64,000 nt of DNA from Nilaparvata lugens. Lineage: Eukaryota > Arthropoda > Insecta > Hemiptera > Delphacidae. Of the stretch, positions 20,183-33,170 are shown one piece after another. The notes beneath the pieces were generated by a model that was not told the DNA's origin, ran no database searches, and was given only the letters and a program-made list of their open reading frames with translations. The position numbers and the translations under genes are program-made. Each line of letters starts with the position of its first letter. The first letter of the stretch is position 1. Where the stretch lies: NCBI RefSeq assembly GCF_014356525.2, contig NC_052509.1:32325398-32389397 (forward strand), written 5' to 3'.

Positions 20183-20861
20183 CTAGCCGTAAGGCTCGCT
20201 TCGCTGATTCGCTCGCCATATCCGTCTAGCCAGGAGGCTCCGTCCCCTGGACCCCCCCCCCCCCGACTGGATCGTCCAAGAATGAGATCAGCAGGCTCGC
20301 TTCGCTTGCCTGCATTTTTCATTTGAGCATTTTCATCATATGTTAGGACGATCCAGACGGGGGTCCAGACTAAACGTCTGGCTAAACGGATATGGCGAGC
20401 GAAGCGAGCCTGACGGCTAGTAATATAATATTCCCAGGAATAGCTCCGATTGAAGTAGCAGTGCCATCTTCAACTTGGTGCCAACCTAACAAAGTCAACT
20501 CAACTTAATGCCAACCTGAAAAAATTATTAATTTAGTTACCAGTTAACAAATGTTTCGAAGAAGTACTCTCTCTAGATTATAGTTCTATATTAACATATG
20601 GTATGGCCTTTTTTCAATTATAATTAAGAGAATAAGAAGAATATACATGCTAAAAGACGAACTTTAAACCCTTAAAAACCACCCTTAGAGTTAAAATATA
20701 GCCAAAAGATTTCTTAGTGCTCCTCTAAAGGGTCAACTGAACATACCTACCAAATTTGAACGTTTTTGGTCCGGTAGATTTTTAGTTCTGCGAGTGAGTG
20801 AGTGAGTCAGTCAGTCAGTCAGTCAGTGAGTGAGTGCCATTTCGCTTTTATATAATATAGA
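20183..20861 (-). mobile_element. Non-autonomous Helitron, copy 2
   Basis: Same family as 7430-8126. On the minus strand: 5' TCTATATTATATAAAAGCG, 3' CTAG, inserted between A and T. The mirrored 3' ends are present (20183-20230 and about 20380-20420), as are the conserved interior (CTTGGTGCCAACCTAACAAAG, GGTCCGGTAGATTTTTAG) and a CACT/GACT microsatellite. There is a run of 14 C at about 20252-20265 next to the hairpin. Confidence 0.85.
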
Positions 20862-21995
20862 TTAATATAGTCTAGAAACTTCAGTTGAATCATGCTTAGA
20901 AAGTGAAAGGGTAGGTTAGGAATGTCTGGTCGCCGCTTTAAATGGCAATATGTTTTTATCATTCGAAATGTTTTTGTAACTTTAGATAACACAAAGAACG
21001 AGAACGTGATGAATACAGGATGAACTGAAATGCAGGATGAAACGAATGTCACCTATCTGAGAATAACGGATCAATCAACTGTGTGAGAAGAATCAAATTT
21101 CTCATACCGATTCCAATACATTCAGAAACAAATTGAATTCGCCTCATCATATTTATGAATTTGAAAGATCTTAGGCATTCACAGATATGATAAGAATTTC
21201 ATCGAGAAATACAACTACTATTATCTTGTTTTGATTTCCCGATTCGATAATAAATATTTACTCAGTTTTCTCATAGGAAATAGATATTGAATTTGATCAA
21301 CGACTGTTCTTTGTCAATATTTCACAAGAAACAAGTCGGACACAAAAGACTGATTAAAAAGTTCTGGCTTGAGGTGAAAAGCTGTTGGCTGACACAGTGC
21401 ATTGGAAATAAATTTAAGGCGTTCGATCTTTGTAAGAATAAAGAAGTGAGTCGAATAAATCACGTCGAAACTCTCTCGTTCAAACATCCAGGGACCAAAC
21501 TTTCAGACCGAAAAAGGGGAACGTGATTTGGCCAAGATGTTGGGTATGGTGATATAATTTGAGTAACCGGTAATGATTTTATTTGTGGCTTCTTTCATCG
21601 ATTTTATGATAACATAACTCAGTTCAGTCACACCGTTAAACCAATTGTGTAACAGGAATATTGTTGCATGGAAATAAATGTTTTATACCACAACCAACTC
21701 TAATAAGATGTCCCGTCTCAGGAAAATCACTACGTTATATAGGTAATCAATTTCAATCAGTCGGTCAGAACGAGATGAGAGCATGTGGGTTAACTCTAAG
21801 ATGATATAGGTTGTAGGTTATCAGGTTGTAGTGGATTTGGGATCATTTTAGTCCATGATTCAGCTAGCTGATAGCTGAATCTAAGCAAGGTGTTACAGAG
21901 TTGCCAGCTTGCTGATCATGGGCGAAATGAGCATTGGGCATCCTACTAGATGTTTTCAATGAGTTCTACATGCTTCTCAATTCTTATGAGACTTA
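20862..21995. other. No recognisable gene
   Basis: AT-rich DNA. Two frames of 77-79 codons (20819-21052 minus, 21287-21526 plus) show no motif and no supporting context. Confidence 0.4.
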
Positions 21996-22224
21996 CTAGC
22001 AGGAACCCGTGCTTTGCAAGGATCTGTTGTAAAACTTGACGTACCGGTAATGAAATTTTGAAGAATTGAAAATAGGCCTATCCCCATCCTTGGTTAATAA
22101 AGAATCTATATGCAAAATTTCAAGTTAATTAGTCCAGTAGTTCAGACGTGATGATGCGTCAAACATAATTTTCCTATCCCGTACGTGCATAAGCCAGCTC
22201 TTTACTTGATATAATTATTATAGA
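21996..22224 (-). mobile_element. Short Helitron-like element, 229 bp
   Basis: On the minus strand it begins TCTATAATAATTATATC with A before it and ends CACGGGTTCCTGCTAG with T after it, the canonical A/T target, TC start and CTAG end. It shares its inner block with 17906-18545. Confidence 0.6.
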
Positions 22225-24029
22225 TATAATTAACGACTACAAGAGATAGGACTGTGGAACAGAATAGTGGTGAAACTATGATAGCGCCAGAAGTGTCTCG
22301 AACACATTAGTAGGTACTACATGAATTTTTTGAAAGTGATTTGAAAAAATGTTGAAACAACAGAACCGAATCCTTATCATTCTACCTTCATTTAGAGACG
22401 AAACTTTTCTTGAGCCGAATGAAAATCTATTTATAAAAAAATGAATGTCTGTTTGTGTGTTTGTTTGTTTTTTCCCTGTAGACTTGAAAACTACTTGACA
22501 TAATGGCATGAAACTTTGGGAATATGTTGTGTGAATATTGGGGATGGTTTCTGAACAGAAATTTTAATAGGGGGCTAATAATAATTATTCACTAATCCAT
22601 TTTACAGACCTATGTTTTAGAAATTTTCGGCCGAGCGGCTACCAAAGAGGGGAAAGATGATCATGATTCAAGATCATATTATTGTGATAATATGATTTAG
22701 CATCCAAAGTTACCAGCTGTAATAAACACGTCACCCTATGATAAATTGTGTACTGGTATTAAAACAGTAGTTTGGAGTTGAAGTGTAGTTGATTGGTACC
22801 AGCTGTTGATAATGGCTCTTTGGAAGACCTATACAAATAATTATCACTCTCCTATCATTGAGAAAATGGAAAATGTTGAAAAAAAACTATTCACCTAATG
22901 AAAGAGAGTTGTTCATATTGCATTCATTAATTACTGAAGAATGAAAGAATAATTTAATTTTTTTTTAATTTAGCTTAGCTTATATTCATCCTAAAATGGA
23001 AAGAATATGGAATTCTGTGTGATTCATCATATATTGCATATTTCCTGGACCATATATCGACAATCTACAGCTATGAAAACATTGAATTCATCTTTGAAAC
23101 GCTGATTTAACCTTTCTTTCCTTTTCTTTCTTTGAAAACGTTACTGATAGATATTACAACCAATTGATTGAGAAGAATATGTTTTCGGAATAATGAATGC
23201 TGCATGACTAAGCATATAGTGAGTCCGTATTGAGACGTAAATAAAAATATTGATTGTCAGATAAATTTCATGATCCACGAAAAAAAGTCAAGTGTGACAT
23301 GAGATACATTGGCGGTACGAAGTTTTTCGGGTAAGCTAGTTGCAAATTAAGCTTTATTATTAATAGTCAACGCTGAAAAAGACAGGCTCAATCACCAGAA
23401 ATACTATAAATTCTATGAGGGAGCAGTAAGCCATTGATTTTGAGTAGTTCAATTACTTCCATTATGGACACTGAATACATTATGGACAATCAATACGTAT
23501 GAAATTTATTAGCTACCGTACAGAATGAAAAACTTTTGATTGCAATGACCCCGACTACCCGACTACTATATTATGAATAACCATTTGGATAAAATATAAG
23601 GAATCACTCACATCTCTCATGAACCTGTAATTTTTATTCACAAAATATTAACAAAAAAATATATATTCAGTTATATTCAATAAACTCACGGCTAGTACTC
23701 AAGTTTGTCTTTTTCTGGCCGTAAATGTATGTATATGTTTGACATTTTTTTTCTGTAATCTTGTTGTCTATTAAGAAAGTTTTCAATGCGATTTTTGATG
23801 GCAATAAAATTTGAATCTGAAAAAAGAATTATCAACAAACTCCTAACCAGATAAAACCTTTGTGCTCTGTTCTAATCGGAGTGTATGAGACTCCATATAC
23901 AGCTGATAGAAGGCGCAAACCGAACTGGCCAAGCATACAATGATGGAACAAACACGTGGTAAGCTCGCGCTCTCAATCAACGCAAAATCAATTCGATCAG
24001 CTAATTGATGAAATTGATTTATTAAGCTC
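22225..24029. other. No gene; probable old dispersed repeat at 22440-22660
   Basis: 22440-22660 contains TTTGTGTGTTTGTTTGTTTT and then AACTACTTGACATAATGGCATGAAAC, and has the look of an interspersed repeat (also compare the TTTGTCTGTCTGTTTGTTTG stretch at 16210). The rest is AT-rich with no credible frame. Confidence 0.35.
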
Positions 24030-24562
24030 TCCAATGATTACAACATATGTTAGAATATCATGTGTCAATTATCTCAGTTCCATATGGAGTTCACCTTACC
24101 ATAAGCTTACTTAATAGGATCCTTTTCCATCCTTAGAGGCAAAATATCTCAAAGTCCGTTCTTAGTGCGCATCTAGCATGTTTGAAGATTATTGGTGCAA
24201 AGTTTTAAGTCTGTAGGCCAATTAGTTTGAGCTGTAGTGTGATTTTACATCAACATTTTCGAAAAGTGCCCTCTCATGAACCCCCCTGTGATCCTGATTG
24301 GAATTTTTCTGCATAGATCTGATTTATTTAATGCCTGAACGAAAAATTTCCTCATGACTTTGCTGTGCAATGAACGGTTAAAAAGTGAAAATTTTTGGGG
24401 GCCCAGCTCCCTCAGGGGGGGGTCAGATTTCTGAAAATCCTTTTGTAGTGGATGTTTTGAGGCTACAATAAACAATTGTGCGAAATTTCAAGTTTTTAGG
24501 CTTAGTAGTTTGGGCTGTGGTGTGATTTCAGTTTGTCGGGGCTTAGCCTTTTAGATATAGGT
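24030..24562 (+). repeat. Dispersed repeat family G, copy 1
   Basis: Three copies in the window (here, 26110-26657, 26826-27376) share TCCAATGATTACAACATATG at the start, CCGTTCTTAGTGCGCATC, a G-run before CCCAGCTCCCTCAGGGGGG, and TGTCGGGGCTTAGCCTTTTA at the end. The first two copies are followed by a purine microsatellite and the third by a short AG-rich stretch. No protein is encoded. The repeated 'AGTAGTTTGGGCTG' phrase occurs twice per copy. The class is unknown; a 3'-anchored retroposon or rolling-circle element are both possible. Confidence 0.7.
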
Positions 24563-24612
24563 AGAAGAAGAAGAAGAAGAAGAAGAAGAAGCAGAAAAAG
24601 AAGAAGAAGATG
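24563..24612. repeat. (AGA)n microsatellite at the end of family G copy 1
   Basis: About 15 AGA units with one GCAG interruption. Confidence 0.9.
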
Positions 24613-25985
24613 GATTATTATGTTGCTTTGGCCTGTGATCTGTATAAATGTCCTGTAACAACTAAAGGTGCGTCCACACATGCCGAACCGAACCCCGAAC
24701 CGCGCAGCAAACCGTGCATTCCTCCGAACATCTTGCCTTTCAACGAACATGAGCATATGTTTCATAATGTTAAAAATCAGCTGTTAATCATTCGCCGTAC
24801 CGTACTCCAACCATTCGCTGTGCCGCTTGCCTCTGTTCTAACTGCTCGCCTCACCTCACTCCGAACGCTGAACTTTTCAGCCAATCAGAGCCCTCGATTA
24901 CAATTCGCCGTGCAGCTCGCTCCACAATATTTTGGCTATCCATCATAAGTGGAAAACATGCAAACATGAATACAGAAGTATGGGCAATTTTTTATTTGAT
25001 TGAATTCATGTTTTGAAGAATTCATTGTGATAAATTGATAGGAGCTTATAAATATTTTCTAATTCAAATGAAATAACTTCTGAAAAAAATAATGATTGGA
25101 TAAAAAATACCAATATTGAATTATTGTTGACCAAGAACTCAGTACATCGACAATTCATTCAACTAATTCTGTATTGATGAAATTATAATCATGTTCTCTA
25201 TTGATAATCAATTTCATCAACTAACTGAAAAAAGTACTTCAATTTCCATGAATTTATTATTAATAGAATTATATAAATCTAAAGTGTAGGTTATATCTAA
25301 ATTCACAAAGAGTTCGATTCTTGTTGGCAAGATAGATGTTATTCAATGCAGAAATCATTGTTATTTTACTAAAAGATAGGATAAAATGAATAGTTCTCTT
25401 TCAGGGGGAGTTTTGACAACCCAAAAAACTCATTTTTCATTTTAAGAAATAATATCAAAAAGGTGCATAGGACCTTACTTCTTTGTTCAGCTTGCCAAAA
25501 TACCCCTCATTTCAATATTAAAAATTTCGACTGACTGTACAGTGAGTCAATCATTCTATCAAGGCTTGAATAATTTTGAAATTTTAATTAAATAAAAATG
25601 GTAGAGAATAATATTATCATGTAGATATCAACACCTTTATTTAAAGACATATTAACTGCATGCGTTTTCATATTGCCGATACAGCATTGATAAAACTGTA
25701 GACGTTTATTTAGCAGTCTCAAAAAACTTTTCTAGCTGAAAAATTAATAATACATGCCACGTGTAGGCTTATACATTGCATCAGGAGAACGAAGTTCAAA
25801 ACTATGGTTTTCCTAAACATATGTTTTTGAGATAATTTCTTTGATGCAGCTGTTCCACATTTACCATTATAAATTATACAGAGTTTGTGAAAATAAAAAT
25901 ATTTATTGATTACCAAAACAATACTATTATTATATTAATGATAATAATTAATTATCAAAACAATACTTTTATTATATCAATAATT
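24613..25985. other. No gene; GC-richer block at 24660-24940
   Basis: 24665 starts AAAGGTGCGTCCACACATGCC, resembling the end of the MITE at 15709, but a matching inverted end is not evident. The 112-codon frame here is proline/arginine-rich and not recognisable. The remainder is AT-rich. Confidence 0.3.
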
Positions 25986-25987
25986 AT

Positions 25988-27376
25988 AATATTATTAAAC
26001 ATATTTATCAATTATCAGAACAATATTATTGAGGTTGAGTGGAATCAGGTAGAAAGCAATAACAGAACAGATGTTCTTTTTTGAATTTCTATCATATTAT
26101 TTTGTTATTTCCAATGATTACAACATATGTTAGAATATCACATGTCAATAAATAAATTATCTCATTTCCATATGGCACACACCTTACCATGTTCAAAACC
26201 TTACTTAATAGGATCCTTCTCCATCCTTTGAAACCCTTAGAGGCAAAATATCTCAAAATCCGTTCTTAGTGCGCATCTAGCATGTTTGAAGAATATTTTT
26301 GCGAAATTTTAAGTCTGTAGGCTAAGTAGTTTGGGCTGGAGTGTGATTTTCCATGAATATTTTCGAAAAATACCCTCTCCTGGACCCCTATGTGCTCATG
26401 GTCGGAATGTTTTCTGCATAGGTCTAAGTTTTTTTCATAGCTGAACAAAAAAGTACCTTATGACTTTGCTGTGAAATTGGCGGTTAAAAAGTACAAAATT
26501 TGGGGGGGGGCCCAGCTCCCTCAGGGGGGCAAATTTCTGAAAATCCTTTCTTTTGAGGCTACCATAAACAATCGTGCAAAATTTCAAGTTTTTAGGCTCA
26601 GTAGTTTGGGCTGTGGTGTGATTTCAGTCTGTCGGGGCTTAGCCTTTTATAAGTATAAGAGAAGAGAAGAGAAGAGAAGAGAAGAGAAGAGATGATGATA
26701 ATAATATTATTAAACATAATTATCAATTATCAGAACAATATTATTGAGGTTAAGTGGAATCAGGTAGAAAGCAATAATAGAACAGATGTTCTTTTTCGAA
26801 TTTCTATCATATTATTTTGTTATTTTCAATGATTACAACATATGTTAGAATATCACATGTCAATAGATAAATTATCTCATTTCCATATGGCGTTCACCGT
26901 ACCATGTTCATATAAGCTTACTTAGTTGGATCCTTTTTCATCCTTTGAAACCCTTAGAGGCAAAATATCTCAAAATCCGTTCTTAGTGCGCATCTAGCAT
27001 GTTTGAAGAATATTTTTGCGAAATTTTAAGTCTGTAGGCTAAGTAGTTTGGGCTGGAGTGTGATTTTCCATGAATATTTTCGAAAAATACCCTCTCCTGG
27101 ACCCCTATGTGCTCCTGGTCGGAATGTTTTCTGCATAGGTCTAAGTTTTTTTCATAGCTGAACAAAAAAGTACCTTATGACTTTGCTGTGAAATTAGCGG
27201 TTAAAAAGTACAAAATTTGGGGGGGGGGCCCAGCTCCCTCAGGGGGGCAAATTTCTGAAAATCCTTTCTTTTGAGGCTACCATAAACAATTGTGCAAAAT
27301 TTCAAGTTTTTAGGCTTAGTAGTTTGGGCTGTGGTGTGATTTCAGTCTGTCGGGGCTTAGCCTTTTATAGATATAG
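25988..27376 (+). repeat. About 716-bp tandem duplication containing family G copies 2 and 3
   Basis: 25988-26700 and 26703-27376 are direct repeats offset by 715-717 bases. The duplicated unit includes about 115 bases of flanking unique sequence (ATTATTAAACAT..GAGTGGAATCAGGTAGAAAGC) before the family G copy, so the duplication is of the locus, not two insertions. Equivalent 60-codon minus-strand frames (26266-26448 and 26983-27165) differ by one residue. Confidence 0.9.
26658..26692. repeat. (AGAAG)n microsatellite
   Basis: Seven AGAAG-type pentamers at the end of family G copy 2. The second duplicate unit has only a short, different AG-rich stretch at the corresponding place (about 27377), so this tract changed after duplication. 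Confidence 0.9.
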
Positions 27377-29057
27377 AAAGAAGAAAGATGAATAGTAACG
27401 CCTGCCATATAGTGTTTTATTATTTAAAATTATTCCTCTCGCCTACATACGGTGCAATTCATGTCTGATTTTAATATCAAAATCTGTATAGAATTTAAAA
27501 CTTTCGCATAATACTCATTCGAACTATACAATGAAATCAGAAAAACGAGAACTCCTGTGTCTTCTATGGTGATAGTAGTGGTAATCTTTAGCTGCATATT
27601 GTATCACATTTCAAATGTAAATATCCGAAAAATTAATAATGACTAATTTCCAGGAGAGAACTCTCGAATGAAACGTTAATGTTTTAATGTAAACAAATCA
27701 GCTCCAGTGATATTTGTCATTGTATATTCCCAAGTCAACACGTCTGATCACATCGTTATAAATACAATTAATTAGATTAGTTGTCATAAAACAGCTTGTT
27801 TAAAGCACGTCATACCAAACTGTAATTTATTGGATAAAAAATGCAATGACTGCACTGCGTGGTTTCACTGAGAGGATGCTCTCAAAAATCACCCGATGAA
27901 ATAAAGGGAATCATAAATATATCATACTGCTTGTACTTGTAATCTATAGCCGTGTTAAATGAGAAGAGTAATTTATAGCATTGCTGGAGCAGACTGAGCC
28001 AGATATAAACTACTACACTACACCATTTACACTACAATAATACACTACCACACTATTCTAAACTACAATTCACCCCGTTATAATACTTATAGCACTATTA
28101 TACCGCAATAGCCGATGCAGCAAGGACCGTATGCGACCAGTGATAGGACATTAACTAGATTTATCATTGTGTGCAGGACCATCCCTTCTTACTTGATGAA
28201 CTGATACTTAATCCCTGATAAATAGGTAGGTGTACGAGGGCGTTTAAACCGAGTTTGTGTACAAACTGTAGATGTCTGTTTGATTTTGTGAAGGAAATGT
28301 GAATCGATAGTCAGATATATTCTTTTTTGAGCTGTTTATTGTTAAAGTTGCTCTCTCGAAGTATTATCCTCCATTCTCTAGTCAATTTTTTTGATATTAT
28401 TGACAAATCTCTGCTGCATGTCTTATTATAAATAAATGTCTCTGTAGTATATTGTGAAATCTGTGATATTATGAATTCTACGGTCTTCAATAACTGGAAA
28501 AAAATAGATGAAAAGTGATTTTGAATGTTTTTTCCTATGCTTGTTCTTTTATCTCACGTATAATCATGTTACATTTAACAGTAGCGGCTGATGATTGATT
28601 GAAAATACGGGGGGTTGCTGTTTTTATAATATAATCTTCAATAGTATCCCAATTGACAGCCCGGGTGAGGGGGGTGTTTGTTCTTAATTTGAACAGTTCC
28701 GAATCAAGTAATCAAATTATACAAATCAAATAATTAAGTAATCTATGTATTGAAATAATAAATAAATTCGAGGTTTATCCCTTATTCACGGGACGTGACA
28801 TGCTTGTTTTATTTTCGAAAATATCTAACAACCAAATTAATATTATCATAATATTGAGGCTATTGTAGCCTCACCAACTGACTGCATACACAATGAAGAG
28901 CTTATAACAAATGTTCACATCCATCAGGATCCGGGTTAATTTCACAATATATACTGGTTTTTTCAATAAAGAATGTAAAATAGAAAATGTATTGTTTCAA
29001 ATGATGAATGTTTTGAACTATTGACTTATTTCTCAAATATTCACTCAAATAATGTAT
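27377..29057. other. No gene seen
   Basis: AT-rich sequence. 28003-28090 is low-complexity ACTAC/ACACTA-rich. A GGGGGG run is near 28610. No coding signal. Confidence 0.45.
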
Positions 29058-29059
29058 TA

Positions 29060-29756
29060 GTCCGGGTGCAAATGTCATTCCTTGGTCATTTTCGAGTAAC
29101 AGCCGTGGAAGATGTCTCGATTTCTTCGTTAGGTCTAGCATAAAAAGGATCGTGATGATAAGTCGAAATCACAGGCAAACACCTCGAAAACAAGATGGCC
29201 GCCAAAAATTTCAGGGTTTTGCTATATCGGTTGTATTTCAATAACCGTTCAAGATATTCAACCGTTTTTCTAGATGAAAATATTTTTAAAATCTTCCTCT
29301 ACAATTTTTAGTTTAATAGAATTTTCCTCTGAAACGCATATTTCTTTAGTTATAGCCTTCAAAAGCCCAAAAAACTTTTTTTCTAAATTTTTTCAAAAAA
29401 TGTTATAAAGGAATGAAATTTGAACAAATTTAGAAAAAAAGTTTTTTTGGGCTTTTGAAGGTTATAACTGAAGAAATATGCGTTTTTAATGAAAATTTTA
29501 TTAAACAAAAATTGTGGAGGAAGATTTTAAAAATATTTTCATCTAGAACAACGGTTGAATATCTTGAATGGTTATTGAAATACAAGCGATATAGCAAAAC
29601 CCTGAAATTTTTGGCGGCCATCTTGTTTTCGAGGTGTTTGCCTGTGAATTCGACTTATCATCACCATCCTCATCATGCTAGACCAAACGAAGAAATTGAG
29701 ACATCTTCCACGGCTGTTACTCGAAAATGACCACGGAATGACATTTGCGCCCGGAC
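29060..29756. mobile_element. 697-bp palindromic MITE with TA target duplication
   Basis: The element is almost entirely two inverted arms, about 29060-29390 and 29430-29756, around a short centre near 29410. The ends are GTCCGGGTGCAAATGTCATTCC and the inverse GGAATGACATTTGCGCCCGGAC. TA flanks both ends (29058-29059 and 29757-29758), as for Tc1/mariner-type insertions. Arms are largely alignable over their full length with scattered substitutions. Frames inside (for example 29455-29730) are the two arms read through and are not genes. Confidence 0.85.
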
Positions 29757-30394
29757 TATATAGTTTATTATTTTTATCGAGTTCAATAAAGTCAGTAATA
29801 TTTATGTCTGCTTCAACTGATCTATGGACTCACGATATTAATCAACAACGATTGTTCAAAGAGGTTCTCAATGGTGACAAAAGCGGTAATAGTATATTTC
29901 GCACCTAGGGCCGTAAATGAGAATTTTCCGGCTCGAAATCGGTTTTCAAGTCCGAGGCCGTAGGCCTCGGACTAGAAAAGATTGAGAGCTGGAAAAACAT
30001 TTTTGCCCGTGGTGCGAACGCTATTTTTCGCCACACAGAAAAATAAAACAATATAAATATATGAGAATAATAATTGTTTATTAGGCATTTCCGAAAGCAA
30101 AACTGGTAGGTCATAGCTCTAGCAAATCTGAAGTCTGAATATCAGGAAATTTTCCAAGTATTTTTATTTTTCATTCTGATTTGTCTAAATAGCCTAGAAG
30201 ATTATGTTTTAATGTGGTCGGTTGAGTTTATACTTTTAAATTCTTTCAAATGACAATGAGATGATATTATTATAAATGTTTTGATTCTTAAATGATAAAC
30301 ACAAAAATGGAAAAGTTTTTTGATCAGCTGTTTTAGCACACTTGAAATTTGGCCAATCTGAATGTCAAGACTTCTGTGGAAGTTTAGGTTAGAA
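29757..30394. other. No gene; perfect short hairpin at 29950-29972
   Basis: GTCCGAGGCC, loop GTA, GGCCTCGGAC forms a perfect 10-bp stem. The surrounding sequence (CTAGGGCCGTAAATGAG at 29906, similar to TTAGGGCCGTAAAAATT at 30825) suggests an old repeat whose limits I cannot place. Confidence 0.4.
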
Positions 30395-30790
30395 GTTCTA
30401 TCCTACTCTAAAAATCGAATTTGAATGGTTTATAATATATCTTATCTGTATTCCATTCATCCAAATAAAATGATAGTGTCTCATGGCTGAATACTGTATT
30501 TAATTCTAGAAGCATAAACTGATTACGTTTCATAAACTATTGGTAAAAATGTTCAGCACCAAGGATTTGCCCAAGTAGTTCCAAAATAATCCACCAGGTT
30601 TCGTGATGAACGCAGTACTATGATCAGGTTAGAGGTTAGATTCAATTATACTCTGTAAATTGAATTTGATTAATTCATAATATCTTATTTGTATTTCATC
30701 CATCCAAATAAAATGATAGTATCTTATTGTAAAATACTTTATCCAATTCTAGAAGCTGATTCCGTTTCATAACTTATTTTGTATGAGAAT
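30395..30790 (+). repeat. Diverged direct repeat, spacing about 242 bp
   Basis: The block CATCCAAATAAAATGATAGT..TCTAGAAGC..TTTCATAA occurs at about 30455-30540 and again at about 30697-30775. Flanking similarity extends both ways. Confidence 0.6.
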
Positions 30791-33170
30791 CAGAATCAGC
30801 TGACTTCAAGGTTATTTTACAGCCTTAGGGCCGTAAAAATTTTACCTGCCTGGTCAGAAAACAATCATTTTCGGCCTCCATTTGACGCACGAAAACCAGC
30901 TCATTACATCCAAGTGGGGCGAAAAAATTTATTCGTTCAGAGCCCTCAACTCAGCATTCAGAGCCCTCAACTAGTTAGTTATTCATGTTCGGTTCAATAC
31001 CGTACTGGTATCAACAGACAATACATTTGTTTAGCAGTAGATGTTATGTTCGGTGTCCTCATCACTGGAGTTATTAGTTTAGTAAAGCATAATTTTCGAT
31101 GACCTCATCACTGAAGTTATCAGTTACTAGAGCATTTTAGTGTATTTATCTTTATGAAAATACAAAGCACAGTGTTTTTGGTGACAAAACTACGAAATAG
31201 AGATCAGAGTTATCCAGAGGTTTCAGTGTACTCAATAATCTTGACAATTGAACTATCAAGTGAAGTAATTTTTGTTTTTGAAGTGATTTTTGATTAAAAC
31301 TGAACATTATTCCAGAAATTCATGTGAACTTTCATTCATTTAAATCCGTGAAATAATATTTTTCCCAACCCGCTAAATGTGAATTCTGCTGGAGCAACAG
31401 GTTTTATCGACTTCAAGAAATATTGTTCAAATATTGATGCGAAGCCTTTCAACTGTTTGCTTTTCACCTATATCTGCTCTGTTTGTTTGTCTTTGAAGCT
31501 GAACTCTCTATCACTGTATTATATGATTTGAATTCCTATTGGACTCCCATTGAATTCTCACACTCGTGAATGTATATAATATTTATGAGAGAATGTATGA
31601 ATTCAGGGCTTCTTTATTTTATTTATTAAATATAATTATAGAATTTTTATAAACCGACGATGGTGTGAACACTGAAAATAGTTGTTATAATTTGTATTCT
31701 CAATCTTTCATTTTATTATTTCAAAGGGTACTATAATTCTATTCTATAAATATGGGAGAAATCGTAGAGAGATAGACCTGACTGCTATTTATGATGATGT
31801 GAGGTGATTATTTTAAAGTTAAGAACACGATCGCATACAGCTCCTATAACTCATTCAAATTCAAAAGTTGATTCCCTTTTAGTTGTAGAGAGAAGGATAC
31901 TTAATTCAATATTTGATTTCTGTTTAAATAAGAATTTGCAATATTGTTAATATAAAAAAATTGAAAGTTATGGAATCAGTCAGTGTATGATACTTCATCC
32001 TTCTAGCTATTCCCTTTTATAATATTCCCATAAATATTATTGTACAAATAAAAACAAAAGTTACATTGAAACAGAATATATCCTCACAGACTCAACTAGA
32101 CAGTCAGAATTGAGGAATGGTGTGCATTATAATTCAACTGGATATTCACATATGAATTTAAAAAAAGGACAAATTAACAATCTGAATTGAACTTGAAATA
32201 CAGCTGCTGTAAAATGGAAGAATGAACCAACAGAAAATAAAATGATAACAATCTAAAATTGTTATTTTACTCTAAAATTTTGGATTTTTTCCTTGGATCC
32301 TTTCAACGGTTCGAATATTTTATCTTGATCCAAACATTATAATACATTTTACATTATACCGTTTTACATCAGGCTTGAAAAAAATATATGTATCACACTT
32401 TTATTATACTCAAGGATCTCTAAGAAAGGAGAAATAACAATAATTAAGATCTCAAATTCACAGAAAATATGAAAATTCATAACATTTTAGGAAGATAAAA
32501 AATAATTCAGTAGAGTAATTCAGTACACAGTAGGCCTATTCAAATTTCTAAAAACATGTAATAAGATATTCCGATGAATAAACTTGGAACAAATCTTATT
32601 ATTATGCCTCAGCTACTGTTGAGCTTGAGTGAATTCACTTGATCATGTTATTTTAATTTTATAACACTCCAATACACCATAATCAGCTAAAAACTGTTTG
32701 TGAGTGTGCTTGAACTTGGGTAGAATACCTACTAGATCGCATTATCAATTAATACTCGTTCACACTCAATGGTATAATACTGCTGATTCCCCACCCCCAG
32801 ACAATTTGACCACCTTCTTCCTCATCACCAAAATCATCAAAACCCCTATATCACCAACTTCACACTCCTCATCATCATCCTCGAGTTTCTCCTCCCTCCC
32901 CCAACCAACATACATGTGTCAGTCACGTGGTGAAGAGGGTAGAGGGTCGGTGACAAGCTAGCTATCCTTTGCCAGTTATGTGCCATAAAATTAAATAGTG
33001 ACCATGGGCTGCATGACAGCGATAGGCCCATATATGACACCAGCAGACAACCATAATGCTCTCACCATAATAACCTAGCTAGAAACACATCTGCTACAGT
33101 TCCAGTAACATTCCAGCTGGCTAATCCATCGCTGGGTGCCAGGGGACCCCCCCAGCATTCCTGCCATTTG
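30791..33170. other. No recognisable gene
   Basis: AT-rich. The frame 30779-31102 (107 codons) shows no motif. 32790-32960 is C-rich (CCACCCCCAGACA, CATCATCATCCTCG), composition only. Confidence 0.4.

Noticed and set aside
24502..24765. Leu-run protein on the minus strand
   Set aside because: The run is the reverse reading of the AGA microsatellite.
29455..29730. 91-codon frame at 29455-29730
   Set aside because: It lies within one arm of the palindromic MITE, whose counterpart (29430-29621 minus) is the same DNA. No domain.
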